Of a stretch of DNA of 64,000 nucleotides, positions 16,215 to 24,856 are shown piece after piece (position 1 is the stretch's first letter; the number at the start of each line of letters is the position of its first letter). The stretch comes from Flavobacterium urocaniciphilum (GTDB lineage Bacteria > Bacteroidota > Bacteroidia > Flavobacteriales > Flavobacteriaceae), in assembly GCF_900110615.1 (NCBI RefSeq), contig NZ_FOEI01000010.1, positions 1-64,000 on the forward strand. The letters run 5' to 3'. Below the pieces are notes generated by a model. It did no database searches. It worked only from the letters and a program-made list of their open reading frames with translations, and was not told the DNA's origin. The position numbers were made by a program, and so were the translations under genes.

Positions 16215-17018
16215 TTAATATTTCCATTGACGCTCACGATTGAGTTTCAATTCTTCTTCTAAAATTTCTTGAGGAATAACTTTTAAAAATGATGAATGTT
16301 GTTCGATTGCAAATTCAATTTGTTCAACAATTTTTTCCACTGAATCATTTTCGTAATCAATTTCTAATGGTGGTTTAATTTCCATAGATTGTAGAATTCC
16401 TTTTTTCTTTACGAATAATCCTTTCCTGTCAAATGAACGACGAAATCCATCAATTACTATTGGTACAACTATTGGTTTATGTTGTTTAATAATGTGAGCT
16501 GTTCCTTTACGCACTGGTTTGAAAGAACGTGTTGTTCCTTGTGGGAATGTAATAACCCAACCATCTTCTAAAGCAATTTTAATGTTTTCGGTATCGTTTG
16601 GATTTACTTCTCTTTTAATATCTTTTCCTTCTGCACGCCAAGTTCTTTCAACTGTAATCGCACCAACATAAGCTAAAATTCTTGGTAATAATCCTTCTTG
16701 CATGGTTTCTTTAGCTGCAACATAATACATATTTAATTTAGGCTTCCATAAATACATTACGTTTTTAATATTGTCCTCTCTACCTTTTAAAGCAGCATTA
16801 AATACGTGAAACATTGCAGTAACATCAGCAAAATAGGTTTGATGATTTGAAATAAAAAGAACGTTTCTATCTGGTAAACTTCTAATAATTTCAGAACCAT
16901 CAATTTGCAAATTATTAAAGCTTCTGTAACGACTATGTGTAATTAAACCAAGAATACGGATTAACCACGTCTTGATGAATAATATATGTCCGAATGGATT
17001 TCTTTTAAATAATCCCAT
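16215..17018 (-). CDS. Lysophospholipid acyltransferase family protein (PlsC-like)
   Basis: A 267-residue glycerophospholipid acyltransferase, probably making phosphatidic acid from 1-acylglycerol 3-phosphate. Motif I is SNHQTYFADVTAM; here the catalytic His and Asp are separated by five residues, not the usual four (HX4D). Motif III appears as FPQGTTRS and motif IV as PIVVPIVIDGF. A hydrophobic N-terminal stretch (HILFIKTWLIRILGLI) should bind the inner membrane. A TAAATTTG box lies just upstream at 17044-17051 on the minus strand, so it may be transcribed apart from the NUDIX gene. Other acyltransferase roles, such as ornithine lipid synthesis, are possible. Confidence 0.85.
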   Translation of the reverse strand: MGLFKRNPFGHILFIKTWLIRILGLITHSRYRSFNNLQIDGSEIIRSLPDRNVLFISNHQTYFADVTAMFHVFNAALKGREDNIKNVMYLWKPKLNMYYVAAKETMQEGLLPRILAYVGAITVERTWRAEGKDIKREVNPNDTENIKIALEDGWVITFPQGTTRSFKPVRKGTAHIIKQHKPIVVPIVIDGFRRSFDRKGLFVKKKGILQSMEIKPPLEIDYENDSVEKIVEQIEFAIEQHSSFLKVIPQEILEEELKLNRERQWKY

Positions 17019-17062
17019 AAGTTTTAAGTTTGAAAAAGGGTTGCAAATTTAGCAATTTTAAA

Positions 17063-17704
17063 CTACTTGATCGCATTTTTAAACAACTCTTTTAATTCAC
17101 TGAGCATCATTGCAGTAGCTCCCCAAACTACATATTTTTCCACTTGAAAAGCTGGAACATCAATATTTGTAGCATAAGAAGTGGTCATTTTTGTTTGTAC
17201 AATAATTTCATCATTAAGTAACTGATGAATAGGTAATTCCAAAACCCTTTTAACCTCATCTGGATTCGGTTTGAATTCTAAATTCTCCGTTGAAAAACCT
17301 AAATAAGGTGTGACCAAAAAATTACTTGGTGGAATGTAAATTTCACTAAACTGTCTAATAATTTCTATACGATGCATTTCTATTCCGACCTCTTCTTCCG
17401 TTTCTCTTAATGCCGTATATTCTAAATTTTCATCTTCTACTTCTTCTTTCCCACCAGGAAAACTAATTTGTGAAGAATGCACTCCTGGATAAGTATTACG
17501 AACTATTAAAGCCAAATGCGCTAAGTCATTTTTAGGATAAACCAACATCAAAACTGCTGCATTTCTAGGTTGTTTTTCGGTATACGATTTATCCTTAAGA
17601 TAAGTAATTCGTTCCAAAGGTGCCATTTTTATGTGCGCATCTGTGGCCAACAACTTTTCTTTCTTTAAATTTGTAATATTATTTATAAAGTAATGGAATT
17701 GCAT
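17063..17704 (-). CDS. NUDIX hydrolase, CoA pyrophosphatase type
   Basis: A 213-residue NUDIX protein with a full Nudix box (GGKEEVEDENLEYTALRE then TEEEVGI, about residues 96-120) and the preceding HSSQISFPGGK segment typical of the CoA-pyrophosphatase (NudL/YeaB) subgroup. It would split CoA or related dinucleotides into 4'-phosphopantetheine and 3',5'-ADP. The following conserved part (EIYIPPSNFLVTPYLGF) fits the same subgroup. It lies 44 nt upstream of the acyltransferase gene on the same strand and is divergent from the DUF4268 gene, with a TATTTTTG box at 17733-17740. Confidence 0.88.
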   Translation of the reverse strand: MQFHYFINNITNLKKEKLLATDAHIKMAPLERITYLKDKSYTEKQPRNAAVLMLVYPKNDLAHLALIVRNTYPGVHSSQISFPGGKEEVEDENLEYTALRETEEEVGIEMHRIEIIRQFSEIYIPPSNFLVTPYLGFSTENLEFKPNPDEVKRVLELPIHQLLNDEIIVQTKMTTSYATNIDVPAFQVEKYVVWGATAMMLSELKELFKNAIK

Positions 17705-17749
17705 TTTTTTTAAATTCTAACACATAAAGGTACAAAAATATTTACATAA

Positions 17750-18193
17750 ATGTATAGTAAAGCAGAAGCACAATTAATAAAAAAAGAATTTTGGAGCACT
17801 TTTGGAAACGAATATCCAAGAAAGTGGTTATTGTATAATACCAAAATTAAAGATGTCACTTTTAAATTTAATGTCGACAATAAAAAGGCATACGTAATGC
17901 TAGATATTGAGCCAAAAGAAGACAACAAAAGAACCATTTACTATGAAAAAGTAGAATCTTTAAAAGATATTTTGTTGGAAGAATTTTTACCAGATGCAAT
18001 TTTCGAACGCAATTTGTATTTAGAGAATGGAAAAGTAATTAGTCGAATTTGGGTGGAACTTTCAAATGTAAGTTTAAACCGAAAAACCGACTGGGAAACC
18101 ATTTTCAATTTCTTCTATGATAAGATGGATGCTTTTGAACGTTTCTTTTATGAGCACGAAGATTATATTAAAGATTTGGAGATTAATACTTAA
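17750..18193 (+). CDS. DUF4268 domain-containing protein
   Basis: A 147-residue cytosolic protein made almost wholly of a DUF4268 domain, a fold also found attached to restriction-like or DNA-associated proteins but of no proven function alone. Characteristic parts are FWSTFGNEYPRKWLLYNTK near the start and WETIFNFFYDKMDAFERFF near the end. It is rich in aromatic and charged residues and has no signal or membrane segment. It stands alone, divergent from the NUDIX gene, and shares a terminator with the beta-oxidation operon. No defence or restriction genes are nearby. Confidence 0.82.
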   Translation: MYSKAEAQLIKKEFWSTFGNEYPRKWLLYNTKIKDVTFKFNVDNKKAYVMLDIEPKEDNKRTIYYEKVESLKDILLEEFLPDAIFERNLYLENGKVISRIWVELSNVSLNRKTDWETIFNFFYDKMDAFERFFYEHEDYIKDLEINT

Positions 18194-18203
18194 TATATAG
18201 CAT

Positions 18204-18243
18204 AAAAAAATCCCTCTAATAAATATTAGAAGGGATTTTTTTT
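18204..18243. terminator. Bidirectional terminator
   Basis: An inverted repeat (AAAAATCCCT-CTAAT and ATTAGAAGGGATTTTT, with one bulged base) lies between the DUF4268 gene and fadE. T runs on both strands serve both transcripts. Confidence 0.85.
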
Positions 18244-18264
18244 ACAAACAAATTAAACTAATTA

Positions 18265-20061
18265 TTAAAAACAATAATTATTTTCTGCGATTACCTTAGC
18301 GGCAATTTGCTCTCTCAATTTAACAACATTAGGCATGTTTACATATTTTGTATAACGGCGTAATCCCATTAACATCATACGTTGTTCGTCGCCCTCAGCA
18401 AAAGAAACAATTCCTTCTTTTCCTTTTTGAGTTACTACATCAACTGCGTTGTATAAATATAATTGAGACATTGCTAATTGTTCAGCAACTTTATCAGCAC
18501 CTAATTTCTTAGCCATTTTCTCCGTTCTTAAAATAGCACTTTCTGCCATATAAATTTCAATTAGCATATCTGAAGCCGCCATTAATAATTGTTGGTGCGA
18601 TTCTAAATCTGGTCCAAATTTTTGAACTGCTGCACCAGCAACCATTAAAAATGCTTTTTTCAGCTTACCAATCATTTCTTTTTCTTCTGCTAATAACTCA
18701 GTGTAATCTGGCACATCGAAAGATGGAATTCCCATTAATTCTTCGGCAACAGCCATAGCTGGACCTAATAAATCAACATGACCTTTCATGGCTTTTTTTA
18801 CTAACATTCCCACAGAAAGCATACGATTGATCTCGTTTGTACCTTCGTAAATACGAGCAATACGAGCATCTCTCCAAGCTGATTCCATTGGTGTATCTTC
18901 AGAGAATCCCATTCCTCCAAAAATTTGAATTCCTTCATCTGTACAATTTTGAACATCCTCAGAAACTGCAACTTTTAAGATAGAACACTCAATTGCATAT
19001 TCTTCTACACCTTTTAATTCTGCTTCTTGGTGTGAATTGCCATCTGCTTCACGAGCTTCAATTCTGTTTTGAATATCTCCAGCCGCTCTATAAACTGCAC
19101 TTTCATCAACAAAACAATTCGTAGCCATTTCCGCTAATTTTGATTGAATGGCTCCGAAACTAGAAATTGGCGTATTGAACTGCATTCTTTCATTTGCGTA
19201 TTTAACTGCTCCAGAAATAGTTCTTCTTTGTGCTTCTAAACACGCAGCCGCTAATTTAATACGACCAACATTTAAAGCATTCATCGCAATTTTAAAACCT
19301 TCACCACGACCCGCTAACATATTCTCTACTGGAACTTTCGTTTCATTGAAGAAAACCTGACGTGTTGAACTCGCACGAATACCTAATTTATGTTCTTCTT
19401 CACCTAGTGAAATTCCGTTTAAATTATCTCTATCGTATTCAACAATAAAACCTGTAATGTTTTTATCATCTTCAATACGAGCAAAAACAATCATTATATT
19501 ACAAAAACCTGCGTTAGAAATCCACATTTTTTGTCCAGAAATTAAATAGTGTGTTCCATCTGCTGATAATACCGCTTTCGTTTTTCCAGAATTCGCATCC
19601 GATCCTGCTCCTGGTTCTGTTAAACAGTACGAACCAAACCACTCACCTGAAGCCAATTTTGGAACATATTTTTGTTTTTGTTCTTCTGTACCGTATAAAG
19701 TAATTGGCATAGTTCCAATTCCAGTATGCGCTCCAAAAGCTGTTGAAAATGATCCTGTAGCACCAGAAATATAATCACATACTAAAGCTGTGTTTACGAA
19801 TCCCATTCCTAATCCGCCATATGCTTCAGGAACAGCTACTCCTAAAAATCCTAATTCTCCAGCATTACGCATACATTGTTCTGTATACGCATAATCCTTT
19901 TTCTCAAATTTATCTTTATGCGCCCAAAGTTCTTTGTCTACGAATTCTTTAACAGAATCGCGCATCATAATTTGTTCTTCGTTGAAATCTTCTGGTGTGA
20001 AAACACTCTCACACTTTGTTTCTTTTACAAGGAATTGTCCTCCTCTAGTTATATCTTCCAT
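18265..20061 (-). CDS. fadE: Acyl-CoA dehydrogenase
   Basis: A 598-residue FAD-dependent acyl-CoA dehydrogenase, the first oxidation step of the beta-oxidation cycle. Visible are the acyl-CoA dehydrogenase signatures (EPGAGSDANSGKTKA and GIQIFGGMGFSEDTPMESAWRD), the EGTNEINR motif around the usual catalytic base, and a C-terminal extension of about 150 residues typical of the long (FadE of Bacillus, VLCAD-like) form. I chose the ATG at 20061 (MEDITRGG) instead of 20142, which would overlap the thiolase gene. It is the last gene of the MarR-fadN-fadA-fadE operon and sits 32 nt after fadA. Confidence 0.93.
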   Translation of the reverse strand: MEDITRGGQFLVKETKCESVFTPEDFNEEQIMMRDSVKEFVDKELWAHKDKFEKKDYAYTEQCMRNAGELGFLGVAVPEAYGGLGMGFVNTALVCDYISGATGSFSTAFGAHTGIGTMPITLYGTEEQKQKYVPKLASGEWFGSYCLTEPGAGSDANSGKTKAVLSADGTHYLISGQKMWISNAGFCNIMIVFARIEDDKNITGFIVEYDRDNLNGISLGEEEHKLGIRASSTRQVFFNETKVPVENMLAGRGEGFKIAMNALNVGRIKLAAACLEAQRRTISGAVKYANERMQFNTPISSFGAIQSKLAEMATNCFVDESAVYRAAGDIQNRIEAREADGNSHQEAELKGVEEYAIECSILKVAVSEDVQNCTDEGIQIFGGMGFSEDTPMESAWRDARIARIYEGTNEINRMLSVGMLVKKAMKGHVDLLGPAMAVAEELMGIPSFDVPDYTELLAEEKEMIGKLKKAFLMVAGAAVQKFGPDLESHQQLLMAASDMLIEIYMAESAILRTEKMAKKLGADKVAEQLAMSQLYLYNAVDVVTQKGKEGIVSFAEGDEQRMMLMGLRRYTKYVNMPNVVKLREQIAAKVIAENNYCF

Positions 20062-20093
20062 TTCTATATTTTTTATGTTGGTTTTTAAATAGC

Positions 20094-21275
20094 TTACATC
20101 AATTCGAAAATTCCAGCAGTTCCTTGTCCGGTTCCGACACACATAGAAACAATACCGTATTTTGATTTTCTTAGTTTCATTTCTTCAAATAATTGAACAG
20201 ATAATTTAGCACCCGTACAACCAAGAGGATGTCCTAATGCAATTGCTCCACCGTTTACGTTAATGATATCCGGATTTAAACCTAATTCACGTGTAACTGC
20301 TAAAGCTTGAGATGCAAATGCTTCGTTTAATTCAATTAAATCGATATCTTTTAGAGACAAACCTGCTTGAGATAATGCTTTTGGAATAGCTTTTACTGGT
20401 CCGATTCCCATGATTCTAGGTTCTACACCTGCTGAAGCAAAGTTGACTAAACGAGCAATTGGTTCTAAGTTTAACTCTTTCACCATTTCTTCACTCATTA
20501 CTAAAACGAAAGCAGCACCATCACTCATTTGAGAAGAATTTCCTGCCGTTACGGATCCATCAGCAGCAAAAACCGGTTTTAATCCAGACAAAGCTTCAAT
20601 AGAAGTTCCCGCTCTTGGTCCTTCATCTTTAGAAACCACATATGATTTCGTTTCTTTTTTACCATTTTCATTAACAAAAGTTTGTTCCACTGAAATTGGT
20701 ACAATTTGATTATCGAATTTACCTTCCGCTTGTGCTTTCAACGCTTTCATATGAGATTCGTAAGCAAACTTATCCTGATCTTCTCTAGAAATGTTGAATT
20801 GTTTGGCAACAGCTTCTGCTGTTAATCCCATTCCCCAGTAATAATCTTCATTTCCGGCCGCAGCAACTTTATAATCTGGAGTTGGTTTGTAACCACCCAT
20901 TGGAATATAACTCATACTTTCTGCACCACCAGCAATGATACAATGTGCCATTCCTGATTGAATTTTCGCCGTTGCCATTCCGATAGTTTCTAATCCAGAT
21001 GCACAATATCTATTTACGGTCACACCAGGCACATCAGTTACTTTTAATCCCATTAAAGAAATTAAACGCCCCACGTTCAACCCTTGTTCTGCTTCTGGCA
21101 TTGCATTTCCTACCATAACATCATCAATTCGGGTTTTATCTAAATTTGGCAATTGCGCCATCATATGTTCGATAGTTTCTGCGGCTAATTCGTCTGGTCT
21201 TTTAAAACGAAATAATCCTTTTGGTGCTTTTCCTACTGCTGTACGATAAGCGGATACTATATATGCTGTTTTCAT
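20094..21275 (-). CDS. fadA: Acetyl-CoA C-acyltransferase (3-ketoacyl-CoA thiolase)
   Basis: A 393-residue thiolase that cleaves 3-ketoacyl-CoA with CoA to release acetyl-CoA. The nucleophile is Cys91 (NRYCASGLE); the second site has [16 protein letters not shown] and the C-terminal [13 protein letters not shown], with the His and Cys acid/base residues. Its place between fadN and fadE favours the degradative thiolase over the biosynthetic acetoacetyl-CoA thiolase. It starts 15 nt after the fadN stop. The gene order fadN-fadA-fadE is the same as in Bacillus subtilis. Confidence 0.95.
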   Translation of the reverse strand: MKTAYIVSAYRTAVGKAPKGLFRFKRPDELAAETIEHMMAQLPNLDKTRIDDVMVGNAMPEAEQGLNVGRLISLMGLKVTDVPGVTVNRYCASGLETIGMATAKIQSGMAHCIIAGGAESMSYIPMGGYKPTPDYKVAAAGNEDYYWGMGLTAEAVAKQFNISREDQDKFAYESHMKALKAQAEGKFDNQIVPISVEQTFVNENGKKETKSYVVSKDEGPRAGTSIEALSGLKPVFAADGSVTAGNSSQMSDGAAFVLVMSEEMVKELNLEPIARLVNFASAGVEPRIMGIGPVKAIPKALSQAGLSLKDIDLIELNEAFASQALAVTRELGLNPDIINVNGGAIALGHPLGCTGAKLSVQLFEEMKLRKSKYGIVSMCVGTGQGTAGIFELM

Positions 21276-21290
21276 AATTATTTTTTTGAA

Positions 21291-23681
21291 TTAATTTCTT
21301 AAAGGTTTCCCTTTAGTTAACATAAACTGTACACGTTCTAACGTTTTTCTTTCTGCACATAATGATAAGAAAGCTTCACGTTCTAAATCCAATAAATATT
21401 GTTCAGAAACTAACGTTGGTTCCGATAAATCGCCACCAGCCATTACATAAGCCAGTTTATTTGCAATTTTTTGATCGTGTTCTGAAATATATTGTCCAGC
21501 TACCATTTGATCTGTACCTACTAAAAACATACCTAACGCTTGTTTTCCTAAAACTTTAATATCGTTTCTTCTTACAGGTTGTGTATAACCTTGGTTAGCC
21601 ATTTGTAACGCTACTTGTTTAGCTGTTGCAATTTGACGATCTTTATTAACTACAACAATATCTCTTCCTTTTTGAAGCACTCCTAAATCGAAAGCTTCAT
21701 AAGCAGAAGTAGCCACTTTAGCCATACCAACCGTTAAGAAATATTCTTGTAAAACGTTTAATTCAACATCATTTTTTCTAAATAAATCGGATGCACGAAG
21801 CGCCATTTCTTTAGAACCACCACCACCTGGAATTACACCAACTCCAAATTCTACTAATCCGATATACGTTTCAGCAGCAGCAACTGCTCTATCCGCATGC
21901 ATCGTTAATTCGCAACCACCACCTAATGTCATTCCGTGAGGAGCAGCAATAACTGGAATAGCAGAATAACGGCAACGCATCATCGTATCTTGGAACATTT
22001 TTATGGCCATGTTTAACTCATCGTATTCTTGTTCTACTGCCAACATGAAAATCATAGCTAAATTGGCACCAACAGAGAAATTTGCACCTTGGTTACCGAT
22101 AACTAATCCTTCGTAACCTTTTTCAGCCATATCTATAGCCTTATTAATTCCTTGTAACACTCCAGCTCCGATAGAATTCATTTTAGAAGTAAATTCTAAA
22201 TTTAAAATTCCGTCACCTAAATCGGTAATAATACTTTCGCTATTATTCCAAACTTTTTTGCTTTCGCGAATATTGTTTAAAATAATAAAAGCATCTTGAC
22301 CAGGAATTTTTTCTGTAGTTTTAGTATCTTTATTGTAGAAATAGGTTGCACCATCTTTTACAGAGTAGAATGACGTATTACCAGAAGCTAACATATCATT
22401 TACCCAACTTGCAGGTTGATATCCTTCAGCTTGCATTAATTCGATTCCTTTTTGCACTCCGATGGCATCCCAAATTTCGAAAGGTCCATTTTCCCATCCG
22501 AAACCAGCTTTCATAGCATCGTCAATTTTATAGAATGCATCTGTAATTTCTGGAATTCTATTTGAACAATATGCGAACATCGCAGTAAAGTTTTTACGGT
22601 AAAAATCACCTGCTTTATCTTTTCCTGTAACTAAAACTTTAAATCTATCAATTGGTTTATCAATTGTTTTAGTTAATTCTAATGTTGCAAAAGAAGCTTT
22701 TTTCGCTGAACGATATTCTAAAGTATCTAAATCTAAAGAAAGAATTTCTTTTCCTTCTTTTTTGTAGAAACCTTGATTCGTTTTGCTTCCAAGCCATTTA
22801 TTTTCCATCATTTTATTGATGAATTCTGGCAATTTGAATAATTCTAAAACTTCATCCGTTTTACAATTTTCGTAAATTCCGTTGGCTACGTGAACTAAAG
22901 TATCTAAACCTACTACATCAACCGTACGGAAAGTTGCCGATTTTGGTCTTCCGATAACTGGTCCGGTTAATTTATCAACTTCTTCAATAGTTAAACCCAT
23001 TTCTTTTACTTGGTGGAACAAGCTCATGATTCCGAAGATTCCGATTCTGTTTCCAATAAAAGCTGGTGTATCTTTAGCTACAACTGAAGTTTTTCCTAAG
23101 AATTTTTCTCCATAACCATTTAAGAAATCTAAAACTTCAGAAGAAGTTTGTGGTCCTGGAATAATTTCAAATAATTTTAAGTAACGAGCTGGATTGAAGA
23201 AGTGTGTTCCGCAGAAATGTTTTTGAAAATCTTCACTTCTACCTTCACTCATAAAGTGAATTGGAATTCCGGATGTATTAGAAGTAATCAATGTTCCTGG
23301 TTTACGGAATTTTTCAATTTGTTCGAAAACGCTTTTTTTGATATCTAAACGTTCTACAACTACTTCAATAATCCAATCACAAGTAGCAATTTTTGCCATA
23401 TCATCCGTTGTGTTACCTGTAGTAATTCTACTTGCAAAACTTTGATGATAAATTGGAGATGGTTTTGATTTTAACGCATTTGCTAAATGATCGTTTACCA
23501 ATCTGTTTCGAACCACTTTACTTTCTAAAGTCAATCCTTTTTTTGTTTCAGCTTCTGTTAATTCTTTAGGAGCAATATCTAGAAGTAAAACTTCTACACC
23601 GATATTTGCAAAATGGCAAGCAATTCCGCTTCCCATAATTCCTGAACCAATAACAGCAACTTTTTTAATATTACGTTTCAT
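21291..23681 (-). CDS. fadN: 3-hydroxyacyl-CoA dehydrogenase / enoyl-CoA hydratase
   Basis: A 796-residue bifunctional beta-oxidation enzyme. The NAD-binding hydroxyacyl-CoA dehydrogenase part comes first (AVIGSGIMGSGIACHFANIG at about 9-28, HFFNPARYLKLFEIIP near 160) and the enoyl-CoA hydratase part last (GANFSVGANLAMI, and GMTLGGGCELTMHADRAVA with VIPGGGG). This order is the reverse of E. coli FadB and equals Bacillus FadN. It therefore hydrates enoyl-CoA and oxidises the product to 3-ketoacyl-CoA for the thiolase encoded next. It follows the MarR regulator gene by 23 nt and is probably controlled by it. Confidence 0.94.
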   Translation of the reverse strand: MKRNIKKVAVIGSGIMGSGIACHFANIGVEVLLLDIAPKELTEAETKKGLTLESKVVRNRLVNDHLANALKSKPSPIYHQSFASRITTGNTTDDMAKIATCDWIIEVVVERLDIKKSVFEQIEKFRKPGTLITSNTSGIPIHFMSEGRSEDFQKHFCGTHFFNPARYLKLFEIIPGPQTSSEVLDFLNGYGEKFLGKTSVVAKDTPAFIGNRIGIFGIMSLFHQVKEMGLTIEEVDKLTGPVIGRPKSATFRTVDVVGLDTLVHVANGIYENCKTDEVLELFKLPEFINKMMENKWLGSKTNQGFYKKEGKEILSLDLDTLEYRSAKKASFATLELTKTIDKPIDRFKVLVTGKDKAGDFYRKNFTAMFAYCSNRIPEITDAFYKIDDAMKAGFGWENGPFEIWDAIGVQKGIELMQAEGYQPASWVNDMLASGNTSFYSVKDGATYFYNKDTKTTEKIPGQDAFIILNNIRESKKVWNNSESIITDLGDGILNLEFTSKMNSIGAGVLQGINKAIDMAEKGYEGLVIGNQGANFSVGANLAMIFMLAVEQEYDELNMAIKMFQDTMMRCRYSAIPVIAAPHGMTLGGGCELTMHADRAVAAAETYIGLVEFGVGVIPGGGGSKEMALRASDLFRKNDVELNVLQEYFLTVGMAKVATSAYEAFDLGVLQKGRDIVVVNKDRQIATAKQVALQMANQGYTQPVRRNDIKVLGKQALGMFLVGTDQMVAGQYISEHDQKIANKLAYVMAGGDLSEPTLVSEQYLLDLEREAFLSLCAERKTLERVQFMLTKGKPLRN

Positions 23682-23704
23682 ACAGATATGTATTTATATT
23701 GTGT

Positions 23705-24151
23705 TTATTTTATGTTTTTATCGAAAATTTCTTTTTCTAAAATTTGTTCGTTGATAATTTCAGCAACTTCCATAAAGTTTTGAAGTTGTTCTGGTGTTAC
23801 TTTCGATTTAATAACTTCATTAAACTGAAGTACAGTTTGCTTTGACAATTCTCTTTTTTGCTTTCCTTCTTCAGTAAGATAAATTAGAACACCTCTTCCG
23901 TCAGCTGGATTTTTTTTACGAATGATTAATCCGCGTTCTTCCATTGACTTTAATGTTCTTGTTAAACTAGTAGCTTCCATTCCCATTCTCGGACCTAAAG
24001 CTGTTGAGGGAATTCCTTTATCTTTATCAATACTTAACAAAGCAAAACCAGTAGCCATTGTTGCGCCATACTTGGCCGCTTCTTCGTTATACATTCTTGC
24101 AACCGATTGCCATGTATATCTTAAAACATAGTCTATTGTTTTATCTTGCAT
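23705..24151 (-). CDS. MarR family transcriptional regulator of the fad operon
   Basis: A 148-residue winged-helix regulator. The recognition region is at about 50-95 (GPRMGMEATSLTRTLKSMEERGLI then RKKNPADGRGVLIYLTEEG, the wing). The start at 24151 (MQDKTIDY) is preferred to 24169, because the -7 box TATATTTG lies at 24167-24174. It is the first gene of the fad operon and is followed by a 28-nt perfect palindrome just upstream of its own promoter, so autoregulation is likely. By analogy with other fatty acid regulators, an acyl-CoA may be the ligand; this is inference. Confidence 0.9.
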   Translation of the reverse strand: MQDKTIDYVLRYTWQSVARMYNEEAAKYGATMATGFALLSIDKDKGIPSTALGPRMGMEATSLTRTLKSMEERGLIIRKKNPADGRGVLIYLTEEGKQKRELSKQTVLQFNEVIKSKVTPEQLQNFMEVAEIINEQILEKEIFDKNIK

Positions 24152-24166
24152 ATAAAATGGTTTTAG

Positions 24167-24205
24167 CAAATATAAAAAAAAATACTATGCATGCATAGTA
24201 TTTTT
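24167..24205 (-). promoter_or_regulatory. fad operon promoter with palindromic MarR operator
   Basis: A perfect palindrome spans 24178-24205 with half-site AAAAATACTATGCA. The -7 box TATATTTG (24167-24174) follows it on the minus strand, so the palindrome covers the place of the -33 box, where no clear TTG is found. A dimeric regulator bound here would block RNA polymerase. Confidence 0.75.
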
Positions 24206-24340
24206 AAATATTTTTTTAGGCTTTTTTTTAAAATTCTTTGAAGAGTATAGTAAAATTAAGGAAAAAATCTAAACAATTAATAAGGAATACAAACAAATGC
24301 TTGAGAAAGTGTAGAAGTAAAATCTGAAATTTGTAGAAAT

Positions 24341-24372
24341 AAAAAAAGGAAAGCTTTCACTTTCCTTTTTTT
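24341..24372 (-). terminator. Terminator of tRNA-Thr
   Basis: Stem AAAAAAAGGAAAG/CTTTCCTTTTTTT (24341-24353 with 24360-24372), directly behind the tRNA 3' end on the minus strand. Confidence 0.8.
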
Positions 24373-24373
24373 G

Positions 24374-24447
24374 AGCCGATGGAGGGACTCGAACCCACGA
24401 CCTGCTGATTACAAATCAGCTGCTCTAGCCAGCTGAGCTACACCGGC
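24374..24447 (-). tRNA. tRNA-Thr (anticodon TGT)
   Basis: A 74-nt cloverleaf on the minus strand. The acceptor stem is GCCGGTG/CATCGGC with one G-T pair; the anticodon stem-loop is GCTGA-TTTGTAA-TCAGC with anticodon TGT; the T arm contains GGTTCGAGTCC. CCA is not encoded (the discriminator T is followed by CAA), unlike the tRNA-Val in this window. It has its own promoter and terminator. Confidence 0.96.
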
Positions 24448-24470
24448 GACTCTATTGCTTTATTGCGGTG

Positions 24471-24500
24471 CAAATATAGTCTTGATTTTTTAATTTGCAA
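24471..24500 (-). promoter_or_regulatory. Promoter of tRNA-Thr
   Basis: Minus strand TTG (24498-24500), 19 nt, TATATTTG (24471-24478), followed by GCACCGC. It lies 24 nt ahead of the mature tRNA 5' end. Confidence 0.8.
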
Positions 24501-24529
24501 AAAAAAATTAAATTTTTTTTGACTTTTTT

Positions 24530-24799
24530 TTACTTTAATTCGTTTACTTGCGCAACAAATTGATTTGCAGCAGCTTCGAAATCTTTTCTTATTTGTTTAA
24601 AATGAGCTTTTTTGTTTTCAACACCTTTTTCACTCACTCTAGCCATTAATCCATCAAAAGAATCATAGATACCATCTACTAAAGCATCAGATGCTGGAGT
24701 TGGTTTTCCTGTTGTAGTCATTTCCCAAACATAAACTATGTTGATGATATCACCTAATACATAGTTAATTTCTTTTTTCAAGTTTTTAACGCTTGCCAT
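24530..24799 (-). CDS. Small conserved protein of unknown function
   Basis: An 89-residue soluble protein that I do not assign to a named family. It is predicted largely helical (KNLKKEINYVLGDIINIVYVW, then KKAHFKQIRKDFEAAANQFVAQVNELK), with a short Gly/Pro linker in the middle (GKPTPASDALVDG). It has no signal peptide, no cysteine and no membrane span. It sits alone between the tRNA-Thr and the idi-queD-manA operon, with a TACTTTTG box at 24825-24832 on the minus strand. Even codon usage and clean gene borders support a real gene. Confidence 0.75.
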   Translation of the reverse strand: MASVKNLKKEINYVLGDIINIVYVWEMTTTGKPTPASDALVDGIYDSFDGLMARVSEKGVENKKAHFKQIRKDFEAAANQFVAQVNELK

Positions 24800-24856
24800 T
24801 TTGTAATTTTTAAAATTTATGATGCAAAAGTAAACAATATATTGATATACTACTAA

